From an uncultured Eubacteriales bacterium (GTDB taxonomy: Bacteria; Bacillota; Clostridia; Oscillospirales; CAG-272): 64,000 bases of DNA. A program made the position numbers and the translations under genes. Under the pieces are notes generated by a model. It was not told where the DNA came from. It did no database searches and saw only the letters and a program-made list of their open reading frames with translations. The stretch lies in contig CAKRZR010000011.1 of NCBI GenBank assembly GCA_934433485.1, positions 18,655-82,654 of the forward strand. The letters are read 5' to 3'. Positions 43,278 through 51,736 of the stretch are shown here, piece after piece (positions within the stretch are counted from its first letter, which is position 1; each line of letters starts with the position of its first letter).

Positions 43278-43297
43278 TGCATCATCCTCCAAAATAA

Positions 43298-43681
43298 TTA
43301 CTGATTGTCATTGCCCATCCAGCCGCCGGAGCTTTTTTTCTGGCGGAAGGACACCACGCGGAATCCGGTATTTGCACAGCCGGTCTCGCTGCGATACGCT
43401 TCAATGGCAGCGGTGATCGCGGCTATCAGTACGCCATCGTCCGCGGCTGCTGTCGGTGCTGCTTCCACAACCGGCTCTGCCGCCTGCGTAGGAACGGTCT
43501 CCGGCTTTTTCTCCGCCGACTTCTTTCCGGTACCGGCAAACACCTTGCCAAAAGCGGCGACAATGCCCCACAGTATGATGAGCACCATAAAGACGGTACC
43601 CATACCGCGCAGCAGCAGCTCGCCGGACAGCGCGAACTTTTCACCGAGCGTCAGGGACGCTTCCAAAAACAGTTGGTTCAT
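43298..43681 (-). CDS. OadG-family gamma/delta subunit
   Basis: 127 residues. One N-terminal membrane helix (LLLRGMGTVFMVLIILWGIVAAFGKVF), an Ala/Pro/Glu-rich linker, then a short soluble end (AAITAAIEAYRSE...GFRVVSFRQKK). OadG/MmdD-type subunits anchor and stabilise the complex. Between mmdA and BCCP. Confidence 0.88.
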   Translation of the reverse strand: MNQLFLEASLTLGEKFALSGELLLRGMGTVFMVLIILWGIVAAFGKVFAGTGKKSAEKKPETVPTQAAEPVVEAAPTAAADDGVLIAAITAAIEAYRSETGCANTGFRVVSFRQKKSSGGWMGNDNQ

Positions 43682-43707
43682 ATTTTTGCCCTCCTATCTG
43701 CGCCCGC

Positions 43708-45216
43708 TCACAGCGGCAGGTTGGCATGACGGCGGACAGGTGCGTTTTTGCTCTTGGAACGAAGCATCATGACAGCGGCGCACAGTCTCTGGCGAAGCTC
43801 TGCGTCCACGATCACATCATCCACTTCCCCTGCCATCGCGGCGACAGCGGGTGTTCCGACAGTTTCATTCCATTCTGTCTCCAGAGCCTCACGGGTTACA
43901 TTCCCGCCGATTTTGTCGTTCCACAGGAATGCAACGGCAGAGGCTGCGTTCATGACGCCGATTTTCGCGTCCTCTCTGGCAAGCACGATGTCCGCGCCAA
44001 GGGATTTCGCACCCATGACCGGTACGATGGAACCATACGCTTCGCCGGCGATCACGGTGATCAGAGCGGTGCGGGCAGAGGCGTACAGCCCGGCAAGCTT
44101 GGCGATTTCCGCGGCGTACGGAGCGCTCTCCGCTTCCTTGGAAATGTCCAGACCATGGGAATCGACCACGGTGATGACCGGAATGGCAAATGCGTCGCAG
44201 AAAGACAGGAGCTTGGCGAGCTTTCTTGCGGCAGGCGCGGTCAATGTACCGTCACATACCGCGTGATTGTTTGCGAGCACGCCACATACCACGCCGCCCG
44301 CGGAGCAGAACCCACAGACCGCTTCCGGAGCGTATTCCGCGTAGAGCTCAACGAATTTTCCATCGTCCGCAAAAGCAGCGATGCATGCCTTCATATCGCC
44401 GGAGGCAGCGTATGCGTCGAGAGAGACCGCGCGGTTGCAGTCGTCAGCGGAAATCGCTTCTACCGTCCCCTCTGCGTTGTTGGCGGGCAGATAGGATAAC
44501 AGCTCTCTTGCCTTCGCGATAGCGGCATCGTCGTCGGAAACGGAGATGGCAGCCATGCCGCTTTCCTTCGCAAACGGCGCCTTACCGGTTTCCGCACCGG
44601 TCAAAAACGGCGGATTGACGCTGACAGAAGCAGTCTTTTCGGTGATGATGAGAAAATCAAACATCGCGGCAATGATGGCGGCTGCACCCTGCGCGATCCC
44701 GGGGACCACAGCGATTTGCGGCACCACACCGGACGCGAGAGAAGCCTCTCTCATGATCGCGCCATACGCAGCAAGGGCACGTACCCCCTCCGGCAGATAT
44801 GCTCCGGCACTGTCGAAAATGCCAACGACCGGCGCACCGTTTTCGGTAGCCAGGCGGTAGAGATCACGGAGTTTTTTTGCCTGCGCTTCGCTGACACCGC
44901 CGCGTGTGCGGGAAAAGTCCTGGCTGAACGCGTAGACGAGACAGCCGTTCACGGAGCCGAAACCGCAGAGCACCGCTTCCAGATCGTCGGATTTGCCTGT
45001 CTCGAACTCGCTGCTCCGCCGCATAACGTACGCGCCCAACTCCATAAAGGTGCCTTCATCAAAGAGCGCCACGATGCGTTCTCTTGCGCTGCGTGAACCG
45101 TTTGCGGGAGCTACGGCTGCTTCTCGTTCAGAAAGCATTTCACGAAGTGCGGAGGCGGTTTTGCATGGATTTCCGGCGAGGGAACGATGCAGAACCTCTA
45201 AATTCTTCTTGTCCAT
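43708..45216 (-). CDS. mmdA: Acyl-CoA carboxyltransferase (MmdA / transcarboxylase 12S type)
   Basis: 502 residues with two crotonase-fold halves, as in methylmalonyl-CoA decarboxylase alpha and acyl-CoA carboxylase beta subunits. N-half: YAFSQDFSRTRGGVSEAQAKK, GIFDSAGAYLPEGV; C-half: IPVITVVDSHGLDI, SIVPVMGAKSLGADIVLA, and the decarboxylase tail. Some positions differ from the common MmdA (DFTVxGGSLG becomes DFSRTRGGVS; GGARIQEG becomes SAGAYLPEG), so acyl-CoA specificity is open. First gene of the operon, with promoter at 45313. Confidence 0.85.
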   Translation of the reverse strand: MDKKNLEVLHRSLAGNPCKTASALREMLSEREAAVAPANGSRSARERIVALFDEGTFMELGAYVMRRSSEFETGKSDDLEAVLCGFGSVNGCLVYAFSQDFSRTRGGVSEAQAKKLRDLYRLATENGAPVVGIFDSAGAYLPEGVRALAAYGAIMREASLASGVVPQIAVVPGIAQGAAAIIAAMFDFLIITEKTASVSVNPPFLTGAETGKAPFAKESGMAAISVSDDDAAIAKARELLSYLPANNAEGTVEAISADDCNRAVSLDAYAASGDMKACIAAFADDGKFVELYAEYAPEAVCGFCSAGGVVCGVLANNHAVCDGTLTAPAARKLAKLLSFCDAFAIPVITVVDSHGLDISKEAESAPYAAEIAKLAGLYASARTALITVIAGEAYGSIVPVMGAKSLGADIVLAREDAKIGVMNAASAVAFLWNDKIGGNVTREALETEWNETVGTPAVAAMAGEVDDVIVDAELRQRLCAAVMMLRSKSKNAPVRRHANLPL

Positions 45217-45312
45217 ATATATCCTCCGTTCAAGTTATGGAAAAATGAAAACATTGCAGGGAGCCAAACGACAATCTTCCCTTTCTGAAAAAGAAAAATA
45301 CCATTCCGCCCC

Positions 45313-45341
45313 ATTATACTAATAATACTCTTTTCCGGCAA
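45313..45341 (-). promoter_or_regulatory. Promoter of the Na+ decarboxylase operon
   Basis: Minus strand: -35 TTGCCG (45341-45336), 17-base spacer, -10 TATAAT (45318-45313). The 90-base leader contains a small hairpin (AGGGA / TCCCT, near 45260-45285). The remaining part of 45217-45526 has no gene. Confidence 0.7.
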
Positions 45342-45526
45342 AAAATGCAATAGCTGCACGCATTGTTCACAAAATTTTAAAATATCCACTTCAACAACTA
45401 CGCCTGCCTCCTGTATTATCGCCGCCTTCCGCACGCGTTCACACTATATTTACAAACATGCCGCACCGGCAACAAAATATCGCGGTATACTGATATGTAT
45501 ATTTTTCAAGAAAAGGACGTTTTGTT

Positions 45527-46339
45527 ATGCTGATCGATTTTCACACCCACGCTTTCCCCGATGCATTGGCGCCCCGTGCCATTGGTACCCTTGCGGAAAG
45601 AGCGCATATGCCCCCGGAAACGGACGGTACTGTCTCCGCACTGCTCACACGCATGGATGAGTGGCACGTAGATCGCGCGGTGGTACTGAATATCGCGACA
45701 AACGCGCACCAGCAAACAAAAGTAAATCGTTTCGCCATCGACACTCTGCACGCACATGGCGATCGACTCACGCCGCTTGGTTCGATTTTTCCAATCGATT
45801 CCGCCGATGACATGGGCAGACTTGCGGAAATGGAGATGCTGGCCAACGCCGGTATCCCGGGACTCAAGCTGCATCCGGACTACATGGAGCACTTTATCGA
45901 CGATCCCGCGTACACGCCGATTCTGGATCGCGCGGCGGAGATGGGCATGTTTGTCGTGCTGCATACAGGCCTGGATGTCTACTCTCCCGACTGCATCTAC
46001 GCCACACCGGACAGAATCCGCACGGTATTGCGCCGCCACCCGAAGCTGACCCTTATCTGCGCGCATTACGGTGGCAATTGTCTGTGGGACGAAGTGGAGG
46101 AGAAAATTGCCGGGGAACGGTGCTACATTGATATTTCTATCGGCGTCAAAATGGGGCTGTCAGTCGAACAGGCGCGGCGGATTCTCCTGCGGCACGATCC
46201 GGAGCGGATTTTATTCGGCAGCGACTGTCCCTGGGGGGATGTACCCGGCAACCTTGCGTTTTTGGATGCGATGAAGCTTCCTGCGGCGATGGTGGATAAG
46301 ATTCTATACAAAAACGGTGCCGCGCTGCTCGTGTTGTAA
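45527..46339 (+). CDS. Amidohydrolase-family metal enzyme (COG2159 type)
   Basis: 270 residues. TIM-barrel metallohydrolase: N-terminal metal motif DFHTHAFPD, LKLHPDY, HTGLDVYSPD, ICAHYGG, and C-terminal FGSDCPWGDV with the catalytic Asp. Relatives include aminocarboxymuconate decarboxylase-like and uronate-type enzymes; the substrate is not deducible. AAAAGGACG site precedes the ATG. Eighteen bases ahead of the GtrA gene. Confidence 0.87.
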   Translation: MLIDFHTHAFPDALAPRAIGTLAERAHMPPETDGTVSALLTRMDEWHVDRAVVLNIATNAHQQTKVNRFAIDTLHAHGDRLTPLGSIFPIDSADDMGRLAEMEMLANAGIPGLKLHPDYMEHFIDDPAYTPILDRAAEMGMFVVLHTGLDVYSPDCIYATPDRIRTVLRRHPKLTLICAHYGGNCLWDEVEEKIAGERCYIDISIGVKMGLSVEQARRILLRHDPERILFGSDCPWGDVPGNLAFLDAMKLPAAMVDKILYKNGAALLVL

Positions 46340-46357
46340 GGTAAGGAGCGACTGATT

Positions 46358-46813
46358 ATGGAAAAATGGAAGTCTTTCCTTGGTGCCATGCGGGAAAGGG
46401 GATTTATTCCGCTCAAATATCTCGCCTCCTCGGTCGCGGCGTTTGGCGTCAATTACGTGCTTTTGCTCGTTTTGGACAAGCGGATCCCGTCTGTCGGCTC
46501 GATGGAGCTTGCGGCTGTAATCGCGTGGATTGTCTCGTCGTTTCTCAATTTCACACTCAATCGAAAATGGGTGTTCCGTTCAGACACGTCCTACAAAGCG
46601 GCGTTTTTGGAGTACTATTCTCTTGCCGTTGTCGTGTTCTGCATCAAAACCTTTGGATTTTTGGAGCTGCTGACACGCGTCCTTCATCTGGAGTTATGGT
46701 TCGCAGCGCCTGTCGCCGAGGCGATTCTGTTTGTATGCAACTACTTTATTCAGAAAAAGTGGATCTTCGGACATAAACAAGGGAAACGCACGCCGCCCTC
46801 CGACGACCGATAA
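46358..46813 (+). CDS. GtrA-family membrane protein
   Basis: 151 residues, four membrane helices. Family motifs: KYLASSVAAFGVNYVLLLVL, WIVSSFLNFTLNRKWVF, LLFVCNYFIQKKWIF-type end. GtrA proteins flip or present polyprenyl-linked sugars in cell-surface glycan synthesis. AAGGAGCG site upstream. No glycosyltransferase is adjacent. Confidence 0.88.
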   Translation: MEKWKSFLGAMRERGFIPLKYLASSVAAFGVNYVLLLVLDKRIPSVGSMELAAVIAWIVSSFLNFTLNRKWVFRSDTSYKAAFLEYYSLAVVVFCIKTFGFLELLTRVLHLELWFAAPVAEAILFVCNYFIQKKWIFGHKQGKRTPPSDDR

Positions 46814-46876
46814 AACGATACAAAATAAGCCGTATCCATGGTTTTCGCCACAGATACAGCTTATTTTGTATCGTTT
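46813..46876. terminator. Long bidirectional terminator
   Basis: Perfect 18-bp outer stem AAACGATACAAAATAAGC / GCTTATTTTGTATCGTTT (46813-46830 with 46859-46876) with an inner GTATC / GATAC pair. Its right arm overlaps the stop of the minus-strand gene. Confidence 0.92.
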
Positions 46877-48134
46877 ACTCTTCATCCTCCGGCGCAGTTT
46901 GGGCAGCCACGCCGCCGAGATCCACCGCCGTAGATGCAGGCTTTGCCTTCGATACCTCCGGCGCGGGTGCAAAATCGTTCTTTCCGCTCAGACCATCCTG
47001 CTTCATCATGGTTTCCAGCACGGAGATCTCGCTGTCGATGTCCATAGACTCGTTGCGGAAGAGCTGGTCGACCTGCTGCTCAAAGCCGACAACGAGCATA
47101 TCGAGAATGTTCTCAATGTTCTCCTTCGACTTTTTCATATTCTCCCCGGCAACGCCTACTTTCTCGATCCGGCTGTAGGATTCAAGCAGCTTGAGCGTGG
47201 TCGGGAGATAGTAGTTCATGAAAGTGCGGATCTGTCCCTTGGCTTCCGGATGCTCCGTGACGTAATCGAAAATGTTCTGCGTATGTTCCTCAATCCGATA
47301 AATGCGCTCCGACACGGCGATATCCTGGATTTCGTCGTTCAGGCGGCGAATCTCCAAAATGATCGCGCGATAGTTTTCCTCCTGCTCGGCGGATTCGATA
47401 TCAAATGCGGATTCGTTCTCCGCCGCAGGCTTTTCCTCTTCCGGAACGGGATGCCGCATGAACGCGCCTTTTTCGAGGTCGAGATACGCCTCTTCCCCAA
47501 ATTCGCCGCGATTGATGAGCTTTTGCAGGGCCTTTTTCGCTTTTTTCACCGGAATGTCCGCCATTGCCGCCAATTTGGAGATCGCAATCTGCTCCCGGTT
47601 GCCGATGATAGTCCGCACGCGCATGAAGCGGTCATGTATCCCATGGAACACACGCGAGGTGATGAACGACGCAGCGGCAAGCACCTCTAAAACAAGTGTG
47701 TCGCCAAAAAGGACGCTGCGGACAGCAGACATCCATTCGCTCGTACCAAACGCGTTTACAAGGGTTTCCACGCCGTCTATCACACCGCACAGACAGAATG
47801 CAGCGGCAAGCGCGGCAAACACAATCGATAAAACCCGTTCGATGGAGGTTTTGGACTCCTTTCGATTGGAAATGGCTGCGGTTGTATGCGCGTTCTGCGC
47901 CGTGTTTCCTGGCGCGGACTCGTTGACATTTGTCTGCGTCGCACGTGTATATGTACCCATACGGCGTGACATAGCGGATCGACCTCTGTCGAATTTCACC
48001 TTATCCGGCAAAAAAATCTTCAGTAAGGTCAGGATCACACCGACCGGCGGAGAACAGAAATAGGCAAGAACGATAACCGGCACAGGGATGTGGAATGTAT
48101 ACTCCTTGCCGCCGTTACCCGTTTGTTGAGACAA
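46875..48134 (-). CDS. Membrane protein with XpaC (5-bromo-4-chloroindolyl phosphate hydrolysis) domain
   Basis: 419 residues. A hydrophobic segment near residue 20-40 (VPVIVLAYFCSPPVGVILTLL), two more at about 105-165, then a helix-turn-helix-like winged segment (ISKLAAMADIPVKKAKKALQKLINRGEFG, about 185-215), and a C-terminal XpaC helical domain about 255-375 (YYLPTTLKLLESYSRI, VGFEQQVDQLFRNESMDIDSEISVLETMM). XpaC proteins usually lie beside TelA toxic-anion genes; no telA is here. Function unknown. Ends in an acidic tail. Confidence 0.78.
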   Translation of the reverse strand: MSQQTGNGGKEYTFHIPVPVIVLAYFCSPPVGVILTLLKIFLPDKVKFDRGRSAMSRRMGTYTRATQTNVNESAPGNTAQNAHTTAAISNRKESKTSIERVLSIVFAALAAAFCLCGVIDGVETLVNAFGTSEWMSAVRSVLFGDTLVLEVLAAASFITSRVFHGIHDRFMRVRTIIGNREQIAISKLAAMADIPVKKAKKALQKLINRGEFGEEAYLDLEKGAFMRHPVPEEEKPAAENESAFDIESAEQEENYRAIILEIRRLNDEIQDIAVSERIYRIEEHTQNIFDYVTEHPEAKGQIRTFMNYYLPTTLKLLESYSRIEKVGVAGENMKKSKENIENILDMLVVGFEQQVDQLFRNESMDIDSEISVLETMMKQDGLSGKNDFAPAPEVSKAKPASTAVDLGGVAAQTAPEDEE

Positions 48135-48174
48135 TGTGATCCCGCTCCTTCCATGGATTCTGATTTATGTATAC

Positions 48175-48909
48175 TTATTTGTTGTCCGCGGCGTCTAAGG
48201 ATTTCAGATAGTCGATGCAGCGCTTGACCTCTTCACAGCCGGTCGGCTCCAAGCCTTCGCTTTCGACAACGATGCCGTAGCCGGATTCGATCGCTTTCTT
48301 GCGTACAGCAGCCACCGGAGCTTCGCCGGAACCAAGGGAACAGCCCTTACCATCCACGGAACCATCCTTCAGGTGGATGCAGCGAATGCGGTCGCCGAGC
48401 CGTTCCATGGTAGCAATGGGATCAAGCTTTGCGACAAACGTCCAATAGGTGTCCAGTTCAAAGAACACCTTGCAGTGCTTTTCCAGCTCCGCGTGAATCT
48501 GGTAGCCTTCTTCGGTGGTGTAGAATTCATGGGAATGGTTGTGATAGCCCAGCTCAATTCCTTCGGCGTGCAGCTTCGGCGCCAATTCGTTGCATGCGTC
48601 GATGAAAGCATTCAGCTTTTCACGGGTGCTGAGATCGTGACCCGGAATGATGAACTGCTTATTGCCGATGGTCTTGTGGAACTTCACCGTTTCCGCGAAG
48701 TTGCCGGTCAGCTCACCGAGACCGCTGTGGGTGCCGCTGACATCAAGATGATGACGGTCAAGCATGGCGCGTACCTCTTCTGCGGAATGGCCGAAAAAGC
48801 CGGCAAATTCCACGTTCTGATAGCCCATTTCCGCTACTGCCGCCAATGCGCCCTCGAGATCGTTGCCTGTGATGTCACGCAGGCTGTACATCTGGATACC
48901 GTAGTTCAT
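48175..48909 (-). CDS. Sugar phosphate isomerase/epimerase (xylose isomerase-like TIM barrel)
   Basis: 244 residues. Motifs: GIQMYSLRD, GYQNVEFAGFFGHSAEE, LGYHNHSHEF, VFFELDTYWTFVAKLDP and IHLKDGS, giving the Glu/His/Asp metal ligands. Family members isomerise or epimerise sugars, or dehydrate inosose. Single gene with its own promoter at 48948. Confidence 0.88.
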   Translation of the reverse strand: MNYGIQMYSLRDITGNDLEGALAAVAEMGYQNVEFAGFFGHSAEEVRAMLDRHHLDVSGTHSGLGELTGNFAETVKFHKTIGNKQFIIPGHDLSTREKLNAFIDACNELAPKLHAEGIELGYHNHSHEFYTTEEGYQIHAELEKHCKVFFELDTYWTFVAKLDPIATMERLGDRIRCIHLKDGSVDGKGCSLGSGEAPVAAVRKKAIESGYGIVVESEGLEPTGCEEVKRCIDYLKSLDAADNK

Positions 48910-48947
48910 ATTTGTTCCTCGCTTTGCGAAAAATTTTGGTTAGATAT

Positions 48948-48975
48948 ATTATACCCGATTTTTTGAAATTTGCAA
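48948..48975 (-). promoter_or_regulatory. Promoter of the isomerase gene
   Basis: Minus strand: -35 TTGCAA (48975-48970), 16-base spacer, -10 TATAAT (48953-48948). Confidence 0.7.
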
Positions 48976-49024
48976 GAGCTTTTTCCGGATTCTAAGCGTA
49001 TTGTAACAAAAGTTTTCGATTCTG

Positions 49025-49801
49025 TCACGCTTCCGCAGTCGGTATGCGCCTGTACAAAAGCTCTCTGCCGCGCTTTCCGTTCTTTTCCATCACGCCGACA
49101 GAAACAAAAACCGTAAGCACGGTTCGCGCGTGGTCTCTGGTCAGGTGGGCAGCTTTCGCAAATTCACGCACTGTGCATGGATCGGACAGCTCCGGTGGGA
49201 TCCAACGCGCAAACGAGGCTTTGTCGGAAAGGACCACGATCCGCTGCAGCTCCAGAGGTATTCGTTCATAGCGGTGCGAGCCTTTTTTGTGATCCCTGCT
49301 CCAGCCGTCCAGCAGCCGATATTCCTCCATTTCCAAAAAGGCCGCCAAAATACGCAGCCCGGGTCTTGTGAGATCGCCGCGCAAACGGATGCATTCAGCG
49401 ATGGCATCATAGACAGACGCCTTTTTCGGCGATTGTCTTTTCCGGGTCATAGCACCCGTTTCCGGATCGATCCAGACTACATAGCGCTTTGCGGCAAGCG
49501 GATAGACGACGTCCACGGTGTATGTGGGAAGATACGCGTCGAGCTTTTCATGCAGTCCCGTCAGGCTGTTTGCTTCTATTTCCGTGATATGCCCGTCGCG
49601 CAGTACGTCCGCCACAAAACCGCCGCAGGGGATTTCGTGATATGCGGAATCCGGCTCGAAGTATCGTTTGAGAATCAAATGGAGCTTTTTTTCACGATAG
49701 GTGCCGATATTGAACCGCGCATGTTCCTCGGTTGTCGTGTCGTACACCGCCTGATAAAACCGTGCTGTAGCGATTGGCAGTTCATAAGAGGATTCTGTCA
49801 T
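49025..49801 (-). CDS. Nuclease-like protein with C-terminal winged helix, partner of BlaI
   Basis: 258 residues; ATG 49801 overlaps the BlaI stop (ATGA). I know no named family. The segment LHLILKRYFEPD...GGFVADVLRDGHITEIEANSLTGLHEKLDAYL looks like a PD-(D/E)xK fold: Asp in VADVL followed 8-10 residues later by EIE, with Glu where Lys is usual, so activity is uncertain. The last 70 residues (CTVREFAKAAHLTRDHARTVLTVFVSVGVMEKNGKRGRELLY) form a winged helix like transcription regulators. Coupled to BlaI. No BlaR1 or beta-lactamase gene is adjacent. Confidence 0.7.
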   Translation of the reverse strand: MTESSYELPIATARFYQAVYDTTTEEHARFNIGTYREKKLHLILKRYFEPDSAYHEIPCGGFVADVLRDGHITEIEANSLTGLHEKLDAYLPTYTVDVVYPLAAKRYVVWIDPETGAMTRKRQSPKKASVYDAIAECIRLRGDLTRPGLRILAAFLEMEEYRLLDGWSRDHKKGSHRYERIPLELQRIVVLSDKASFARWIPPELSDPCTVREFAKAAHLTRDHARTVLTVFVSVGVMEKNGKRGRELLYRRIPTAEA

Positions 49802-50232
49802 TTTCTCGACCGGAGCCACGCAAGCAGCGCGTCCACATCCGCTCCATTGGAAATCCCGTCCGGGAACAAAGCATCCAGCAAATGCAGAAAGGAATTTTCG
49901 TGGTATTTCCGCATGAAATCCGCCGTTACCGCGCGTATATAGACATCACGTTTTGCAAGCGGGAAATACAGACGCTCTTTTCCTTTTTTTATGGAGTAGA
50001 TATATCCGCGTTCCTCCAGACGGACCAGAAAAGAGATGAGTGTCGGCGCCTTCCAGCCTCGCTCCTTCCCGATCCTATCCATTAAATAGGCGGTCGTCAC
50101 CGGTATATCCCCGTTCCAGATTGCTGCCATCACATCATATTCCGCATCCGGCAGCCGTAGGGAATAATCTACATTTTCCGCTTTGTCGAGCATGGCGGAA
50201 ATCTCCTTGCGCAGCGCAGCGTCATTCATCAT
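49798..50232 (-). CDS. BlaI/MecI-family repressor
   Basis: 144 residues. Penicillinase-repressor winged helix: LRLPDAEYDVMAAIWNGDIPVTTAYLMDRI...GWKAPTLISFLVRLEERGYIYSIKKGKERLYFPLAKRDVY (about 26-105). Preceded by about 25 extra residues. Usually dimeric and autoregulatory; BlaI binds TACA-n-TGTA operators, and I see no clean copy in the 353-base upstream gap, though its promoter (50292) is perfect consensus. The partner gene is unusual. Confidence 0.88.
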   Translation of the reverse strand: MMNDAALRKEISAMLDKAENVDYSLRLPDAEYDVMAAIWNGDIPVTTAYLMDRIGKERGWKAPTLISFLVRLEERGYIYSIKKGKERLYFPLAKRDVYIRAVTADFMRKYHENSFLHLLDALFPDGISNGADVDALLAWLRSRK

Positions 50233-50291
50233 GTTTCACCATCACCTCTGTTCTATATTTTTTACGCTCGCCAAATATCACTTGTTTCTAT

Positions 50292-50320
50292 ATTATACAT
50301 CCATTTTCTGCATTTGTCAA
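50292..50320 (-). promoter_or_regulatory. Perfect consensus promoter of the blaI-like operon
   Basis: Minus strand: -35 TTGACA (50320-50315), 17-base spacer, -10 TATAAT (50297-50292). Identical to sigma-A consensus, the sort of site kept off by a repressor. Confidence 0.85.
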
Positions 50321-50438
50321 TCACATTTTTTTGCGCCTGCATTGTTCTGCGCCTGTCTAATACCAAAATTATGCGCTTGCCTAAATACAGCGCATGCTCA
50401 ATTCTTTCGCGTTTCCCATTCTTTTTCTTGGGAAGTTC

Positions 50439-50467
50439 TTGACATTTCTTTTTTTCTTTCGTATAAT
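50439..50467 (+). promoter_or_regulatory. Perfect consensus promoter of the ROK-manA operon
   Basis: -35 TTGACA (50439-50444), 17-base T-rich spacer, -10 TATAAT (50462-50467), 118 bases ahead of the ROK gene. The gap 50233-50585 contains these two divergent promoters and no gene. Confidence 0.87.
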
Positions 50468-50585
50468 AGAATTTGTAAAAGATATTGTGTCTCGTTTTAT
50501 AATAGGATTCAAAAAATCGCGTGACAGGAGGTCCGGAAGACGCGCCGCATTTCGTACAGCTGTGCGTTTTCAGCCAAAGTAGAGC

Positions 50586-51698
50586 ATGAACACAACGACA
50601 CTCAAAAGCATCAAATGGGAGAGCGTGAACGCCATATTTTCGACGATCGCCGAGGCAGATATTATCAGCCGTGCAGAGATTGCCGATGCGACCGGACTCA
50701 GCCTCGTCACCGTAGGCAAGGTCGTAGACGCGCTTTTGGAACGGAATATTCTCCATCAGGAAAAAGAGGTACGCGCAGCCGCCGGTCGCCGCGCAGGACT
50801 GCTCACCCTCAACGCCAACCGCTTTGCCATCGTATTGGATTTGTCGTGCAAGGATTTCCGCCTATCCGTCATCGATCTTCGTCTCCAGCTTGTAGAAAAG
50901 CTCAAGTACCATTACAAAGCAGAGCGCTTTTACGAGGAGAATCTGCGCAGTTTTCTATATGAAACGTCTGTGTATTTGAAAAAACGGTATGAGATGAAAA
51001 ACTGTTTCGGGATCGGCGTATGTACACCAGGCTCCTATGATCCCGAAACGGACAGAGCGGACTACAGTCGTATCCCGGAAATCAAGAACATACCGCTGCG
51101 CCGCATCATCAGCGAATACCTGCCGCGGCAGACGATCTATTTAGACGCGAGCGAAAATATGGCGGCTCTTTCAAACATCTCCGAGGTGCCTGACTACCGG
51201 CACAAAACGATCGTCTATTTGTTCCTCAGCGAAGAGGTGGCGTCCGGTGCGATCGTTGTAAACGGCGAGTTTCTGCATGGTTGCAAGCGGCAAACCTGCG
51301 ATCTTGGCGGAATCCGCCTTCCCGGCGATGTCTCTTATCTCACAGCGCTCCGTTCCGCAAAAACCATCGATGCGTTCATTCCCGTGACGGCGCCGCTTGT
51401 CCATCTGCTCATCCAGATTTTGGCGCCCGCTGCCATTCTGATGGAATGCGAAACGGTGCGGGAGGAACGCGAAAAGGTCGTCCCTCTTTTGCGGGATACG
51501 CTTTGCCAGAAATATCGGTACGAACCGGATACGCTGCCGGAGCTGATCGGCACATGCTGCAAATTCCGTCATGCCCATCGCGGAATTGCGCGCACGCTGC
51601 GGGAAATGTGGTTGGATAAATACATCATTCATACGGAAGGCACCGCCGCAGACGCTCTATCCGACATAGAAAACACTGCCATCACGGAAAACGAATAA
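50586..51698 (+). CDS. ROK-family transcriptional regulator
   Basis: 370 residues. N-terminal winged helix (SRAEIADATGLSLVTVGKVVDALLERNIL, about 28-60) with RxxGRRAGLLTLN, then a ROK sugar-kinase-like domain (GIGVCTPGSYDPETDRADYSRIPEIKNIPL, LDASENMAAL). The ROK zinc motif (CxCGxxGCxE) is missing: the matching segment is HGCKRQTCDLGG, so sugar sensing may be altered. It heads the operon with manA and an isomerase, suggesting autoregulation by a sugar phosphate. Confidence 0.85.
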   Translation: MNTTTLKSIKWESVNAIFSTIAEADIISRAEIADATGLSLVTVGKVVDALLERNILHQEKEVRAAAGRRAGLLTLNANRFAIVLDLSCKDFRLSVIDLRLQLVEKLKYHYKAERFYEENLRSFLYETSVYLKKRYEMKNCFGIGVCTPGSYDPETDRADYSRIPEIKNIPLRRIISEYLPRQTIYLDASENMAALSNISEVPDYRHKTIVYLFLSEEVASGAIVVNGEFLHGCKRQTCDLGGIRLPGDVSYLTALRSAKTIDAFIPVTAPLVHLLIQILAPAAILMECETVREEREKVVPLLRDTLCQKYRYEPDTLPELIGTCCKFRHAHRGIARTLREMWLDKYIIHTEGTAADALSDIENTAITENE

Positions 51699-51736
51699 AA
51701 CTTCTACATTATTTTATGGAAATACGAAAGGAAAGC

